A stretch of DNA of 64,000 nucleotides from Streptomyces sp. ISL-100. Its GTDB lineage: Bacteria; Actinomycetota; Actinomycetes; Streptomycetales; Streptomycetaceae. Below are positions 26,116 to 34,733 of this stretch, piece by piece (position 1 is the first letter of the stretch; every line of letters begins with the position of its first letter). Both the position numbers and the translations under genes were made by a program. Where the stretch lies: the NCBI RefSeq assembly GCF_018614615.1, contig NZ_JAGGOK010000020.1, positions 1 through 64,000 of the forward strand. The letters are read 5' to 3'. Under the pieces are notes generated by a model, which saw only the letters and a program-made list of their open reading frames with translations, ran no database searches and was not told the origin of the DNA.

Positions 26116-26929
26116 GGTCTGCGGCGCTCCTCTCGATGGCTGGGTCCGGCCCGAAGATCACGGTTTTCGCGGTGGCCGTGAGAGTCGCCTGCGTGGTGTA
26201 GGGCAGGCCGAGCCGGTTCCAGGCGAAGAACACGTGATGAGCCAGCACATCCCGTAGCCCCCGGTGGAGGCGTCCGGACTCGTTGAGGGTGGCCAGTTCG
26301 CTGCCGGCTTCGACGTAGGCACGGGCCCACTCAGCTGCATGGGCCAGCGGTCCGCCCGGCTGCATCGCGTACTGCGGGTCGACACGTAGCAGCCGGTGTA
26401 CGGCGCCGTGGTGCTGTCCACCGTGGGGTGAGGCGGCCTGGGGAGACTGCGGGCGGTGTGCGGCGACGCGGGCCCAGACGTCGCCCTGCTCGTACCAGTC
26501 CAGTTGGGCGGAGCGCATCATGAGCCCGCACAGCATGAGGGAGGTCTCTCGGCGATGTCGGGCGGCGTCGCTGCCCAGGAACCCGATGAGGCCGAGGGTG
26601 TCGCGGTGAAAGAAGCGGTGGGCGGAGGCCATGGCGTCATCACCGCCGAAGGCGTGGCGCTCCGGCTCGTAGACGATCTCTGTCCAGCTCGTGATGTGGC
26701 CCTCAGCAGTCAGGCCGTCCAGAACGTTGCCGATGCGGTCTTGCCCAGCGTCGTTGCTCTGATACCGGATGCGCCAGCAGGGGTGCTTGCGGATGATGAA
26801 CCAGGCGCTGAGGGCGCCATCACTCTCCGCCGCGCGCAGCAGCGGGGCGATGCGGGATATGGCCGTGGTCTCGGCTTGTTCCCAATTGGGGAAGGCGACG
26901 TTGGCCTGGCACCAGTGAGGTGTGCTCAT
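26099..26929 (-). CDS. thiopeptide-type bacteriocin biosynthesis domain protein, stand-alone
   Basis: The 276-residue protein starts at ATG 26929, with GGAGGA seven bases upstream. It has the pattern of the LanB C-terminal (SpaB_C / thiopeptide-type) domain: WCQANVAFPNWEQAE, AWFIIRKHPCWRIRY (in LanB FIRYPDPDDHLRLR is the equivalent) and YEPERHAFGGDDAMASAHRF. In full LanB proteins this domain eliminates glutamate from glutamylated Ser/Thr to give dehydroamino acids. The LanB in this cluster already has its own copy, so this extra one may act on the same peptide, bind it, or do a distinct step. It lies between lanC and the TPR gene in one operon. Confidence 0.82.
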   Translation of the reverse strand: MSTPHWCQANVAFPNWEQAETTAISRIAPLLRAAESDGALSAWFIIRKHPCWRIRYQSNDAGQDRIGNVLDGLTAEGHITSWTEIVYEPERHAFGGDDAMASAHRFFHRDTLGLIGFLGSDAARHRRETSLMLCGLMMRSAQLDWYEQGDVWARVAAHRPQSPQAASPHGGQHHGAVHRLLRVDPQYAMQPGGPLAHAAEWARAYVEAGSELATLNESGRLHRGLRDVLAHHVFFAWNRLGLPYTTQATLTATAKTVIFGPDPAIERSAADHVETS

Positions 26930-26948
26930 GAAGGGTCCTCCGGGGTGA

Positions 26949-28193
26949 TCACGCCAGGGCGAGGAAGGTGTCCCAGTACGGGGCCGAAGCACGGCCCGTG
27001 CCGAGGGTGTGCAGGGCCAGCGCTGCGCCGGCAGTTCCGTCGAGGAGTTCCGGATCATGCGGCTCGCCAGCGAGTGCGCGGATCAACCGGTCGGCCAGGC
27101 GGGGCAGCTCAGCGGTGATCTCGGGATTGGCCGTGTCGGACCCCATCCGCCACGCGGCATGAAGCAGTCCGGCCATCCCGTGGCACAGCCCGATCTCAGG
27201 CAGTTGACCCTGTTGTGCGGGGTCACGCAGTGCTGCGAGGATCGCGTGCTCGGCGGCCTGCACCCGGGCCGTCTCTCCCAGGGCGAGTCCCGCCAGTTGC
27301 TGGGCGCGGGCGGTGCCGCTGACGCCGTAGCACCAGGAGGGCCGCGGGCGAAGACTGGAGTGGACGCGGCGGTCGGCTGCTTGCTGCTCGGTGATCTGGC
27401 CGGGCCACCAGGGTTGGGCATCGTCGCCTTGTCGCCAGCGGTCGGTCCAAGCGCAGATCCGCTCGACAGCGTCGGTCATGCCGGGCACGGCCACCCCGCA
27501 CAGCAGGGCTTGCGAGAGCACGGCCAAGGCGGAACCGATGCCGTGGGCGAGCCCGAAGTTGCCGTGGCCGCCGGGATAGTCGCGATGGGGTGCGCCGGTA
27601 GGAGCGACGTTCATCCACCAGGGCGGTAGTTCGGCCGGTTCGGACAAGGGCTCGGTGAGCCGCACCAGGTAGGCGAGGGTGTCGCGGGTGATCTGGTGGT
27701 GAGGGTGGCGGCTGAGGTGGTAGGCGCCGAGCCCGGAGAGGCCCTGGATCAGGTCGAACTCCTCCATCGGGGGGCGTTCGCCGCGGTCGATACGTTGGTG
27801 GGCTGCGGTGAGACGGGAGTGGGTGACGGTGAGGGTGGCTGCGTCCAGCCGGTCCAGGAGCCGCAGGTAGCGGCTTGATGCGCTCGCCGCGCGGTGCGTG
27901 ATGAATGCCAGGGCGGGGGCCCCGAAGTACAAGTTCGCGTTGGATGCTGCGCTGATCGCTCCGTCCACGGCCGCAGCCAGCCAGGTGTGCGCGGTGTCCC
28001 AGTCGCCGTGTCCCGTGCGGGCCCGTTCGATGTGCAGCAGGGCGATGCCCGAAGCGCCTCCGGCGAGTGACTGGGGCCAGGCCCGGCCGCCGCTGGGGCG
28101 GCCGTCGGGCCACACGGTGGTCGGGTCGGCCAACGCGTCGGCCAGTTTGTCGGCGGTCGACAGCGCGGCGGGGGCGTGGGCTGTCGTGGTCAC
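26949..28193 (-). CDS. lanC: LanC-like lanthionine cyclase
   Basis: The 414-residue protein carries the zinc-site motifs of LanC cyclases: GHGNFGLAHGIG, SWCYGVSG (Cys, about 284) and LCHGMAG (Cys-His, about 334). These enzymes add cysteine thiols onto dehydroamino acids to form (methyl)lanthionine rings. GTG 28193 is the start: AAGGAGA lies just upstream, and the GTGA overlaps the lanB stop by four bases, giving tight coupling. All key residues are present, so it looks functional. Confidence 0.92.
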   Translation of the reverse strand: MTTTAHAPAALSTADKLADALADPTTVWPDGRPSGGRAWPQSLAGGASGIALLHIERARTGHGDWDTAHTWLAAAVDGAISAASNANLYFGAPALAFITHRAASASSRYLRLLDRLDAATLTVTHSRLTAAHQRIDRGERPPMEEFDLIQGLSGLGAYHLSRHPHHQITRDTLAYLVRLTEPLSEPAELPPWWMNVAPTGAPHRDYPGGHGNFGLAHGIGSALAVLSQALLCGVAVPGMTDAVERICAWTDRWRQGDDAQPWWPGQITEQQAADRRVHSSLRPRPSWCYGVSGTARAQQLAGLALGETARVQAAEHAILAALRDPAQQGQLPEIGLCHGMAGLLHAAWRMGSDTANPEITAELPRLADRLIRALAGEPHDPELLDGTAGAALALHTLGTGRASAPYWDTFLALA

Positions 28194-31090
28194 GGTGTTC
28201 TCCTTGCTCGTGCCGTCCAGCTCAGGGCGGCGGCCCTGGCCAGGTGCAGGTGCGTGCGCTCTTCCGGCAGGCCGGGCCCGCACATCCGTACGTGGTGCAG
28301 GTGCAGCAGGTCAGGCAGCAGATCGCCGGGGTTCTCGTTGCTCTCGGCGAGTACGTGGGCATAGTCGGCCAGTGCTGTCCGCCGCGCGGACCAGGTCGCG
28401 GCGGTCTGCTCGTCCAAGTCCGCGGGGTGCGTGTGCACCAGGTCGACGGCTTGGCGGTAGACGGCGCGGGGCGGCGGGGCCGGCGCGGTCCGGGTGCGCT
28501 CGATGAGCCAGTGCATCGCCGTGGCTCGGTCGCCGAGCAGGCCGGTAGCGATGTCCACCATGCTCGCGGCGGTCATCGCACGGGCGTCCGGTGCACCCTT
28601 CGTGCCTTCGCCCGTGAGCTGGGCGAGGACGGCGGCGGAGTCGGCGGCGAAGTACGACTCGGCCGCGTCGAGGGCCGCGGGGCCGCCGAACCGCGCGGTC
28701 TCCGGGTGGTACGTCTCCACGCTGGTGTGGGTGATCAGATCGTGGCGGCGAAGCTGTTCGCTCCACGCGCCGATGTACTCGAAGGCCGTGCCAAGGGTGC
28801 CGGGCGCGCAGACAAGGCGAAGGCGGAGGTGGTCGTCAGGGTCGGGGTAGCGGATGAACCAGCAGCGTGGATCGCCCAGCTCACTGAGCAGCGTCGGCAG
28901 GTGCCTGGTGAGGATGCGATCTTGCCGATCGCGGCGTCCGTGGAGCTGGAGGTAGAGGCGGTTCCCGCTGCCGGGGAGGTGCCCGTGCTCGCGGGTGACG
29001 GGGGCTGTCGTCGTTCGCACAGGGGCCCGCTTCTGGTCTGCGGCCAGCGGGATCACCGCTTCGTGGGCACGGCCGCCGGTCCAGCCCAGGTCCTGGGGAC
29101 GGGGAGCGGGGTGCAGGATCGCCGTGCCGTCGCGGTCTAACTGAGCGCGCAGCAAAGCCCGGTGGGAGGGCTCCGTCAGGTCGAGGGCGAGGCCCTGGTC
29201 TGCTTCGGCCAGGTAGACCCGCTCGGGAAGGTGGACGTCGCGGCGCCATCGGGTCAGGGCCTCGTCCCACTGCGGCCACGGCGTCGGTCCGGCGGGCAGG
29301 TTGTCGCGGGTGAGGCGCCAGCGGGCCGGGGACAGGATCGTGCGGCCGTATCGCAGCGCGGGCAGGAACGGCAGGTTCGAGGCGGCGGTGCCCCACAGGA
29401 ACCCGGTGCAGGGGACGGCCAGCGCCACGGGCGCCTCAGCCAGGAACCGGGTGAGCGGATGAGAGTGCAGGCCCAGGTCTACGGCGTTGAGCAGCAGGGT
29501 GTGTACCGGGCGGCGTCGGGAGAGTGAGACGAGGTGGAGCTGCTTGGTGTCGGCGGTGACGGCCAGGTCCGTGACGGGAATGAGGGCGATGTCCGGGCTC
29601 TGGTACTCGCCCAGTGAGATCACCAAGTCAGTCACGCGTGGTGCGCGCGCGACGTTCTGGGCACGCGCGGACAGCGGGGTGGCGCTGATCTGTGCGACGA
29701 GCGCGCCGCGGTGCACTGCGGGCAGCCCCGCGTACACGTCGGACATGCGATGGCGGTCCTCGGCGGGGAGCAGGTTCAGGAAGCGGCCGGTGGTCGCTCC
29801 GGCCGACCGTGCCACTCCCACGACGTGCAGGGTGAACTCGCCCCGCTGGACTGCGGGAACGTCCTCGGCGTCGATGCGTACGGTCATCTCGGTGCTGGGC
29901 TGGACGGGACGGCCGGGATCGGTGGTGGCCAGTGCCTCCAGCGCGGCGTCATCGAGCGCGACCTCGACGCGGCCCTGCGCGGCGGCAGTCTGGGCGAGCT
30001 TGATGAGGCGGCCGTCCCGATCGGGCAGCGGCGAGAACTCCGGCCTGATGGTGGCCCCGAGGTAGCCGGGCGGGTATCCGAGGGCGTCGACGGCGTCCAG
30101 GACGGGGACGACCGCCCGCGGCCCGTACCGGTCGAGGAACCGGGCGTGCCATTCGCTCCAGCCGGTCAGCGCAGCTCGGGGGGCGAGCCGGGACAGGGCC
30201 CTCGCTGCCGCTGCCGCTTCGTGGGCCACGGCTTCGGGAATGGTCAGGTCCCAGTCCACGCGGAGGTCGAGCGCAGGCCGGGGCGCCTCGCGGAGTTCGG
30301 TCCTCTCGTGGTCGGGCAGGCGGTCAGCGTGCTCGTTGAGACCGGTGAGGGGGTCGCCGATCGTCATCGCCGGACGCAGGCTGGTGAGCAGTACCTGCTG
30401 CTGGACCAAGCCCGCGAGGAGCCTGCTGATGGCCGGGGCCGGGGCGCCGGGGAAGTCGGTGGCGAGCTTCGCGGTGAGGTCACCCCACCGGATCGGGGTG
30501 CGTGCACCGTCCAGGGCTCCGCGCACGGGCCCGGTCAGTCGTATCCGTACGTGCTCGGGGCCGACGTCGTGCTTTCCGCTGGGCCGGTGCTCGATCATCA
30601 CATGGTCGTCGCGTTCGACGGCGAGGGTGGAGGTGAGCAGCATCAGGTGCGGTTGCAGTACGGGGTGCTGCTCGAAGCGGTCGACGAGGGCCGTGCTGTG
30701 CTCGGCGTCTGCTCTGGCCGCGGAGTGGTGTGCGGAACGGGTGCGCAGCGCGCCCACGGCACCTATGCGTGCGGCCGCGACTCCGGCGAACAGACCGAAC
30801 GGCGTGGCGCGCGTGCGGGCGCGCAGCAGGTAGCGAAGGACAGCGAGCACCGTGCGGCGCACGGCGGAGTCCGGCACGGGGTGGCCGGCGCTGAGCTGTT
30901 CGACCTGGCGCGCGAGGTCGGGGCTGGCGGCGGCGACAGCGGCGGCGAACTCGGCGTTCTGCCAGATCTGGTGCACCCACGCCCGCCATGACGCGGGGCC
31001 CGCGGTCGTGCCGACCAGGGGCGGCCAGTGGGCTGGTTCAGGGTGCCCCGCAGCGGCCCGGATCAGCGCTGCATCGACGTGCCGGTACAT
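28190..31090 (-). CDS. lanB: LanB lantibiotic dehydratase, full length
   Basis: The 966-residue protein has both parts of class I dehydratases: the N-terminal glutamylation domain (about 1-690; early marker RARTRATPFGLFAG) and the C-terminal elimination domain (about 705-960; GNRLYLQLHGRRDRQDRIL and FIRYPDPDDHLRLRLVC). It uses glutamyl-tRNA to glutamylate Ser/Thr of the precursor and eliminates glutamate. AGGAGG stands directly before ATG 31090. A perfect 18-bp hairpin separates it from the precursor gene, likely lowering its expression relative to the peptide. The stop overlaps lanC. It probably acts on the FxLD precursor at 31170. Confidence 0.95.
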   Translation of the reverse strand: MYRHVDAALIRAAAGHPEPAHWPPLVGTTAGPASWRAWVHQIWQNAEFAAAVAAASPDLARQVEQLSAGHPVPDSAVRRTVLAVLRYLLRARTRATPFGLFAGVAAARIGAVGALRTRSAHHSAARADAEHSTALVDRFEQHPVLQPHLMLLTSTLAVERDDHVMIEHRPSGKHDVGPEHVRIRLTGPVRGALDGARTPIRWGDLTAKLATDFPGAPAPAISRLLAGLVQQQVLLTSLRPAMTIGDPLTGLNEHADRLPDHERTELREAPRPALDLRVDWDLTIPEAVAHEAAAAARALSRLAPRAALTGWSEWHARFLDRYGPRAVVPVLDAVDALGYPPGYLGATIRPEFSPLPDRDGRLIKLAQTAAAQGRVEVALDDAALEALATTDPGRPVQPSTEMTVRIDAEDVPAVQRGEFTLHVVGVARSAGATTGRFLNLLPAEDRHRMSDVYAGLPAVHRGALVAQISATPLSARAQNVARAPRVTDLVISLGEYQSPDIALIPVTDLAVTADTKQLHLVSLSRRRPVHTLLLNAVDLGLHSHPLTRFLAEAPVALAVPCTGFLWGTAASNLPFLPALRYGRTILSPARWRLTRDNLPAGPTPWPQWDEALTRWRRDVHLPERVYLAEADQGLALDLTEPSHRALLRAQLDRDGTAILHPAPRPQDLGWTGGRAHEAVIPLAADQKRAPVRTTTAPVTREHGHLPGSGNRLYLQLHGRRDRQDRILTRHLPTLLSELGDPRCWFIRYPDPDDHLRLRLVCAPGTLGTAFEYIGAWSEQLRRHDLITHTSVETYHPETARFGGPAALDAAESYFAADSAAVLAQLTGEGTKGAPDARAMTAASMVDIATGLLGDRATAMHWLIERTRTAPAPPPRAVYRQAVDLVHTHPADLDEQTAATWSARRTALADYAHVLAESNENPGDLLPDLLHLHHVRMCGPGLPEERTHLHLARAAALSWTARARRTP

Positions 31091-31107
31091 GTGCCTCCTG
31101 GGACCGC

Positions 31108-31149
31108 GCGGTGCCCGGCCACGCCCGTACAGGCGTGGCCGGGCACCGC
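31108..31149 (-). terminator. 18-bp hairpin between precursor and lanB
   Basis: gcggtgcccggccacgcc (31108-31125) is perfectly complementary to 31132-31149 across a six-base loop. There is no following U-tract. Strong hairpins between a RiPP precursor and its enzymes usually act as partial terminators or 3' stabilisers that keep peptide mRNA in excess. That role is inferred here. Confidence 0.7.
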
Positions 31150-31169
31150 AATGAGGGGGTAGTTGCTGC

Positions 31170-31361
31170 TTACGGGCAGCTCGTGCACGCCGTGGCGCAC
31201 GTCGAGTTGCAGCCGTCGCTCGTCAGCCGGATGAGCTGGTCCGCGGCGGGGCCGCCCTCGACGATGGTGATGTCGAGCTCCCAGTCCGCCGTCTCACCGG
31301 ACGACTTCGGGGTGACGACCGGCTGCGCGGACATCAGCGGACGCTCCATCTGTACGGTCAT
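31170..31361 (-). CDS. FxLD-type class I lanthipeptide precursor
   Basis: The 63-residue peptide starts at ATG 31361, with AAGGAGG seven bases upstream. The leader carries DWELDITIVE (about 26-35), a variant of the FxLD leader motif with Trp replacing Phe. The C-terminal core region is TSDGCNSTCATACTSCP: four Cys (51, 55, 59, 62) and seven Ser/Thr (47, 48, 53, 54, 57, 60, 61), enough for up to four (methyl)lanthionine rings. Asp49-Gly50 is a likely target for the PCMT-like enzyme encoded just upstream. No double-glycine site is seen, and the leader protease is not in the cluster. Confidence 0.9.
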   Translation of the reverse strand: MTVQMERPLMSAQPVVTPKSSGETADWELDITIVEGGPAADQLIRLTSDGCNSTCATACTSCP

Positions 31362-31424
31362 GCGTTGCCTCCTTGGGCAGTTGACGAATGGTGCAAGGTC
31401 CCGAGGCCCGAGAGCCCCGGAGTC

Positions 31425-32630
31425 TTAGGCCCAGGTCGCCGTGACGACGCCATGGCGTCGCAGTACGGCGCCCTCGGGCAGAGGGGTGGGAGCAGGGCCC
31501 GGCACGTAGCGGAACGTCGCGGCTCCCCGCCGGCGGTAGTTCTGCGCCCAGCGGCGGAGCAGATCCGCGTACACCTCGGCGAGCGCTTCGGCCTGCGGAC
31601 CATGGGCGATCACGCCGCTCTCGAAGCCGTCGGTGTCGGCATTCTCGCGGCGGGTGCGGTAGGCGATGCTGTCCCAGCTCACCAGGGCGGGCACACCCTT
31701 GAGGGCGGACGCTTCCACGAGCCCGCTCGCAACGATGTCCTCGGAGGCGTGGAGCCGGGCCGGACTCGGCAGGTTCAGCGAGAGGAACAGCTCCAGCTCG
31801 TCGGGCAGGTCGTACGCCGCGCCGGACCAACGCTCCAGCCGGGGCATGTTCAGGGCCGCGCTGAGCACTTGAGGCTCCAGGGGCACCCGGACGTCGTCCG
31901 TCTGCAGCGCGACCCCTTCTCGCAGCATCACCTTCCGCTCGTCGGCTGCGCCTTTGCCCTGCATGGGAACGAAGTGGGCCAGGCCGTAGGAACGGCTGAC
32001 CAGGTCGCTCCCCTCGCGGTCGAAGGCGATCGACCGGGTGGTGCACCGGATCTTGAGGGGGACGACGATCCGCCCCTGCTCGGTCAGGCCACCAACCCAG
32101 GACGGCGGGATGTCCCAGGCTTCGACGGTCACGATGATCCGGTCATACGGGGCGCCCTCGGGAACCCCGCCCTCACCATCGGCCAGCACCGTCTTGACCT
32201 GGGTGTAGCCGGTGGTGTCCAGGCACTTGCGGGCCCGGTCGATGACGTCGCCGTCGATGTCGACGGTCGTGACGTTGCCCGTACTTCCGACAAGCTCCTG
32301 CAGATAGGCGGCGTTGACGCCGCCGGACCCGATTTCCAAGACGTTCATGCCGGGCTGGACCTCGGCCTGTTCCAGCATCACGGCCTGGAGGTGCGCCGCG
32401 GACATGACGCTGAGGCTCAGACCGTTCTCGTCCGTCTTGACCGGGACGGTCTTGTGAAGGTCGTAGGCAAGCTCCGGAGGTGCGTCGGGGGCGAACAGAT
32501 CCCGTGGCACCGCTGCAAAGGCAGCGGCGACGGCGTCGGATTTGACCCCGTCCTGCTCACGCAGGGCGCGCAGCATGTCCGCGCGCAGTGCGTCGGGATC
32601 GCGGACGGCGGAAGTGTCAGTGGTAGTCAT
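31425..32630 (-). CDS. FxLD-system PCMT-like O-methyltransferase
   Basis: This 401-residue protein of the protein-L-isoaspartate methyltransferase type starts at ATG 32630 with AAGGTCA upstream. Seen: SAM motif I VLEIGSGGVNAAYL (about 99-112) followed by TTVDIDGDV, and a PCMT-style N-terminus with RDLFAP. It is longer than house-keeping PCMT (about 210 aa), with an extra C-terminal domain. Related LanS-type enzymes methylate an Asp side chain in the lanthipeptide, leading through succinimide to isoaspartate. First gene of the lanthipeptide operon, immediately before the precursor; Asp49 in the SDGC motif is the proposed target. Confidence 0.88.
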   Translation of the reverse strand: MTTTDTSAVRDPDALRADMLRALREQDGVKSDAVAAAFAAVPRDLFAPDAPPELAYDLHKTVPVKTDENGLSLSVMSAAHLQAVMLEQAEVQPGMNVLEIGSGGVNAAYLQELVGSTGNVTTVDIDGDVIDRARKCLDTTGYTQVKTVLADGEGGVPEGAPYDRIIVTVEAWDIPPSWVGGLTEQGRIVVPLKIRCTTRSIAFDREGSDLVSRSYGLAHFVPMQGKGAADERKVMLREGVALQTDDVRVPLEPQVLSAALNMPRLERWSGAAYDLPDELELFLSLNLPSPARLHASEDIVASGLVEASALKGVPALVSWDSIAYRTRRENADTDGFESGVIAHGPQAEALAEVYADLLRRWAQNYRRRGAATFRYVPGPAPTPLPEGAVLRRHGVVTATWA

Positions 32631-32819
32631 GCGATGACCTTGTTCGTCGAAGGGCTGTGGCGTGGCGCCTGAATGGGACTGCGGCAAGGACGCTAGTCAG
32701 GGCTCCGGTTTCCGAGGCCGGCTACGCGCCGCACGCTCGGAGGGCGTGTGAAGTGGCTCGATATGGAGTTCAGGTGACGTGGCATTGCCCTTCTTCCTCT
32801 CGTTCTTGGTCAGTTCGGT

Positions 32820-32855
32820 GTGGGGAGGGACCGCCAGGAGGGGGCTCCTCCCCAC
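32820..32855 (-). terminator. hairpin between regulatory genes and lanthipeptide operon
   Basis: gtggggagg (32820-32828) pairs with cctccccac (32847-32855). It lies in the 447-base gap 32631-33077, downstream of the regulatory operon and upstream of the lanthipeptide operon. It is followed on the minus strand by AT-poor sequence, so termination strength is uncertain. I see no convincing gene in the gap; the lanthipeptide promoter presumably lies there. Confidence 0.4.
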
Positions 32856-33077
32856 AACTTTCCTCCGGGACCGAGCCGTCTTTTCAGGCCCGGAGCCGGG
32901 TGGTGCACTCACCTGCCGGTGACGACTGGCGAGCGGTTGAGCGGGCCGACCACTTGCTCCCCCACGGAGTGCGGCCGGGGCGCAGTTCCCGGCGCCGCCT
33001 CCTCCGGGGGACGATCTCGGGTCCTCGTGCACGGCACGAAGGTCCACACGACCGAGAGGAGGCCCCAGTCTTGAAGA

Positions 33078-33569
33078 TCACTCCCGCTGCGGTGCCTGCA
33101 TGGGACGAGTGCGGGCTTGCTCGCGGCCGACCTCACTGATCGTGCGATTCAGGGCTTGGACGAGGCGAGCGAGGTTCTGTGCGCGGTGGGCGGCCGACCG
33201 GGGGGCAGCGCTCTGCGCCAAAGGCTTCAGGTGAAGCCGCCTGCTGGCCTCGCCGAGAGTTGCTTGTGCGCTGATGCAGAGGTCCGAGTCCGCGGGGAAG
33301 CTGAAGATCTGAGTTTGCAGGTCGTCGGCGACGATCAGGCCGTAGTCGGTGAACTGCCGTGCCATGTCGAGGGCGTCCTTGACCGCCGGGAGTGCGGGGC
33401 TGTCTACGTCCCAAGACAGTGCCGTCTCGACGAGCGCCAGGATCTCGACCTTGTCCGAAACCGTGGGGGTCAGCGAGGTCATGTGCTTATGTGCTTCGCG
33501 TGGCACCACGGAATTCCCCGGGCTCTCAGTTCGCGGAAAGGGCGAACTCGTGGCGGTCAAGGGAGCCAT
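33078..33569 (-). CDS. small helical protein coupled to a LuxR-like regulator
   Basis: The 163-residue protein starts at ATG 33569 with AGGTGA six bases upstream, overlapping the LuxR-like gene by 13 bases. ATG 33481 is an alternative start. Seen: amphipathic helices such as VEILALVETALSWDVDSP, MARQFTDYGLIVADDLQTQ and LVQALNRTISEVGREQA. It resembles the DUF6415-type proteins encoded next to Streptomyces regulators, though I am not certain of the family. Its position as last gene of a five-gene cassette facing the lanthipeptide operon suggests a regulatory accessory role. Confidence 0.55.
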   Translation of the reverse strand: MAPLTATSSPFPRTESPGNSVVPREAHKHMTSLTPTVSDKVEILALVETALSWDVDSPALPAVKDALDMARQFTDYGLIVADDLQTQIFSFPADSDLCISAQATLGEASRRLHLKPLAQSAAPRSAAHRAQNLARLVQALNRTISEVGREQARTRPMQAPQRE

Positions 33570-34021
33570 GAGATCACCTGCTCTGCTGTCAAGATTTGGT
33601 ACTGCCACGCCCGTGTGACGACGTGAGCGGGGTTCTTCGCCCTGAGATTCGACATCAGGTCGCGTCCGTCCCGGCGGACGATGTTGACTTGCCGCTTCAG
33701 CTCGGTGGCCATCTGCGCGGAACGCATCCCTCTCGCGACGAACGGCACGAGTTGCCGCTGCTCGAGAGGGAGGTCCAGCCCTTCCGGATCGAGCAGCTTC
33801 GGGCGCGCGATAGCTTCGGTGGCGTAGCCGACGGCGATAGCGGCGGCGTTGTCGCTCACTCCGTGCAGCTTCCGCTTCGCCAGCTTGAGGTAGCCCGCAG
33901 CCGTTCCTTCGCGGATCGTGAGGTCTTGTGCGACGGCAGCGAGCGTGCTGCCATCGCACAGGCCCTCGATGATTTGCCGCTCTCTGGGGGCGAGGATGAT
34001 CCTCGCGACGATTGCGGTCAC
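33557..34021 (-). CDS. LuxR/GerE-like helix-turn-helix protein
   Basis: The 154-residue protein starts at GTG 34021, with AAGGAG seven bases upstream, overlapping the previous stop as GTGA. The N-terminal half is a GerE-type DNA-binding domain: LAPRERQIIEGLCDGSTLAAVAQDLTI and GTAAGYLKLAKRKLHGV. A second, weaker HTH-like segment follows (LPLEQRQLVPFVARGMRSAQ, then ELKRQVNIVRRD). No receiver domain is present. It is probably a transcription regulator of the neighbouring lanthipeptide genes, inferred from position only. Confidence 0.75.
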   Translation of the reverse strand: MTAIVARIILAPRERQIIEGLCDGSTLAAVAQDLTIREGTAAGYLKLAKRKLHGVSDNAAAIAVGYATEAIARPKLLDPEGLDLPLEQRQLVPFVARGMRSAQMATELKRQVNIVRRDGRDLMSNLRAKNPAHVVTRAWQYQILTAEQVISWLP

Positions 34022-34317
34022 TGCTGCGCTCCTTTCCGGCGAGCGTGAGCGATCTGGAGGCACAGCTCGGCGAACCGCGCCTCATCAGCGGCTACCAAGC
34101 CGTGTATGGCGGGGTCCGGGCGGCGGCGCGGAGAGCGCAGCCCAACGAGGGTGATCGCGCAAAGCACTGCGACGATGATGCGGCGGATGTTCCGCCCGGC
34201 GCTGGGGCGCTGCGGCTCCCATCGGGGGACGTGCGGAGCCGTGTTTTCCCGGCGCCGGGCGGAGAGTCGGGCCGCCAGGGGAAGCAGCCCGACGTGTGGG
34301 GTAGGGGAATGCGTCAT
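34018..34317 (-). CDS. 99-aa single-span membrane protein
   Basis: One hydrophobic segment (IIVAVLCAITLVGL, about 46-59) lies between basic flanks. The ATG overlaps the upstream stop (ATGA) and its stop overlaps the LuxR-like GTG. No family is recognised. Tight coupling in a regulatory cassette is compatible with a membrane anchor or sensor role, but nothing proves it. Confidence 0.6.
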   Translation of the reverse strand: MTHSPTPHVGLLPLAARLSARRRENTAPHVPRWEPQRPSAGRNIRRIIVAVLCAITLVGLRSPRRRPDPAIHGLVAADEARFAELCLQIAHARRKGAQQ

Positions 34318-34733
34318 GAGGGGTCGTCCTCCCTCAACTCGGCAATTTCCCCCATCAGGTCGAGGACGGTGAGGATCGAGCTGGCGAAGCGCACCAGATG
34401 CCCGTAGACGTCCTCCGGACCCGGGAACTCGCTGCTCCGGTCCATGACGGCGTCCATCTGCGGCGGGTAGGGCTTCAGTAGGCGCTCGACCACGTCCTTG
34501 AGCGCCGGGACCACATCCCTCAGTCGGTCTGAGATGACCGCACTGTCCTCCGGGGAGAGGCGCGTGGCGTCCTCGCCGAGGACGGTCTCCAGGTCGTCGT
34601 ACAAGCCAACGGTGACAGCGTCGGAGGCCAGGAACCGGCGCAGACCGAGGTCGACTCGGCTGGCTGTCTCTACGTCGTTCGCGAACGCTGCGACGGGTAA
34701 TGGAGCAGCGCTCTCGTACACCAGGGCAGTCAT
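34314..34733 (-). CDS. unknown 139-aa acidic helical protein
   Basis: It starts at ATG 34733, with GGGGAGG six bases upstream and a TGATG overlap with the HATPase gene. The sequence is helical and acidic (SRVDLGLRRFLASDAVTVGL, VVPALKDVVERLLKPYPPQM, LTVLDLMGEIAELREDDPS). No domain is recognised. Second gene of the five-gene regulatory cassette at 33078-35170. Confidence 0.6.
   Translation of the reverse strand: MTALVYESAAPLPVAAFANDVETASRVDLGLRRFLASDAVTVGLYDDLETVLGEDATRLSPEDSAVISDRLRDVVPALKDVVERLLKPYPPQMDAVMDRSSEFPGPEDVYGHLVRFASSILTVLDLMGEIAELREDDPS

Noticed and set aside
29711..30991. 426-codon plus-strand frame inside lanB
   Set aside because: It is the complementary frame of a confidently assigned LanB dehydratase.
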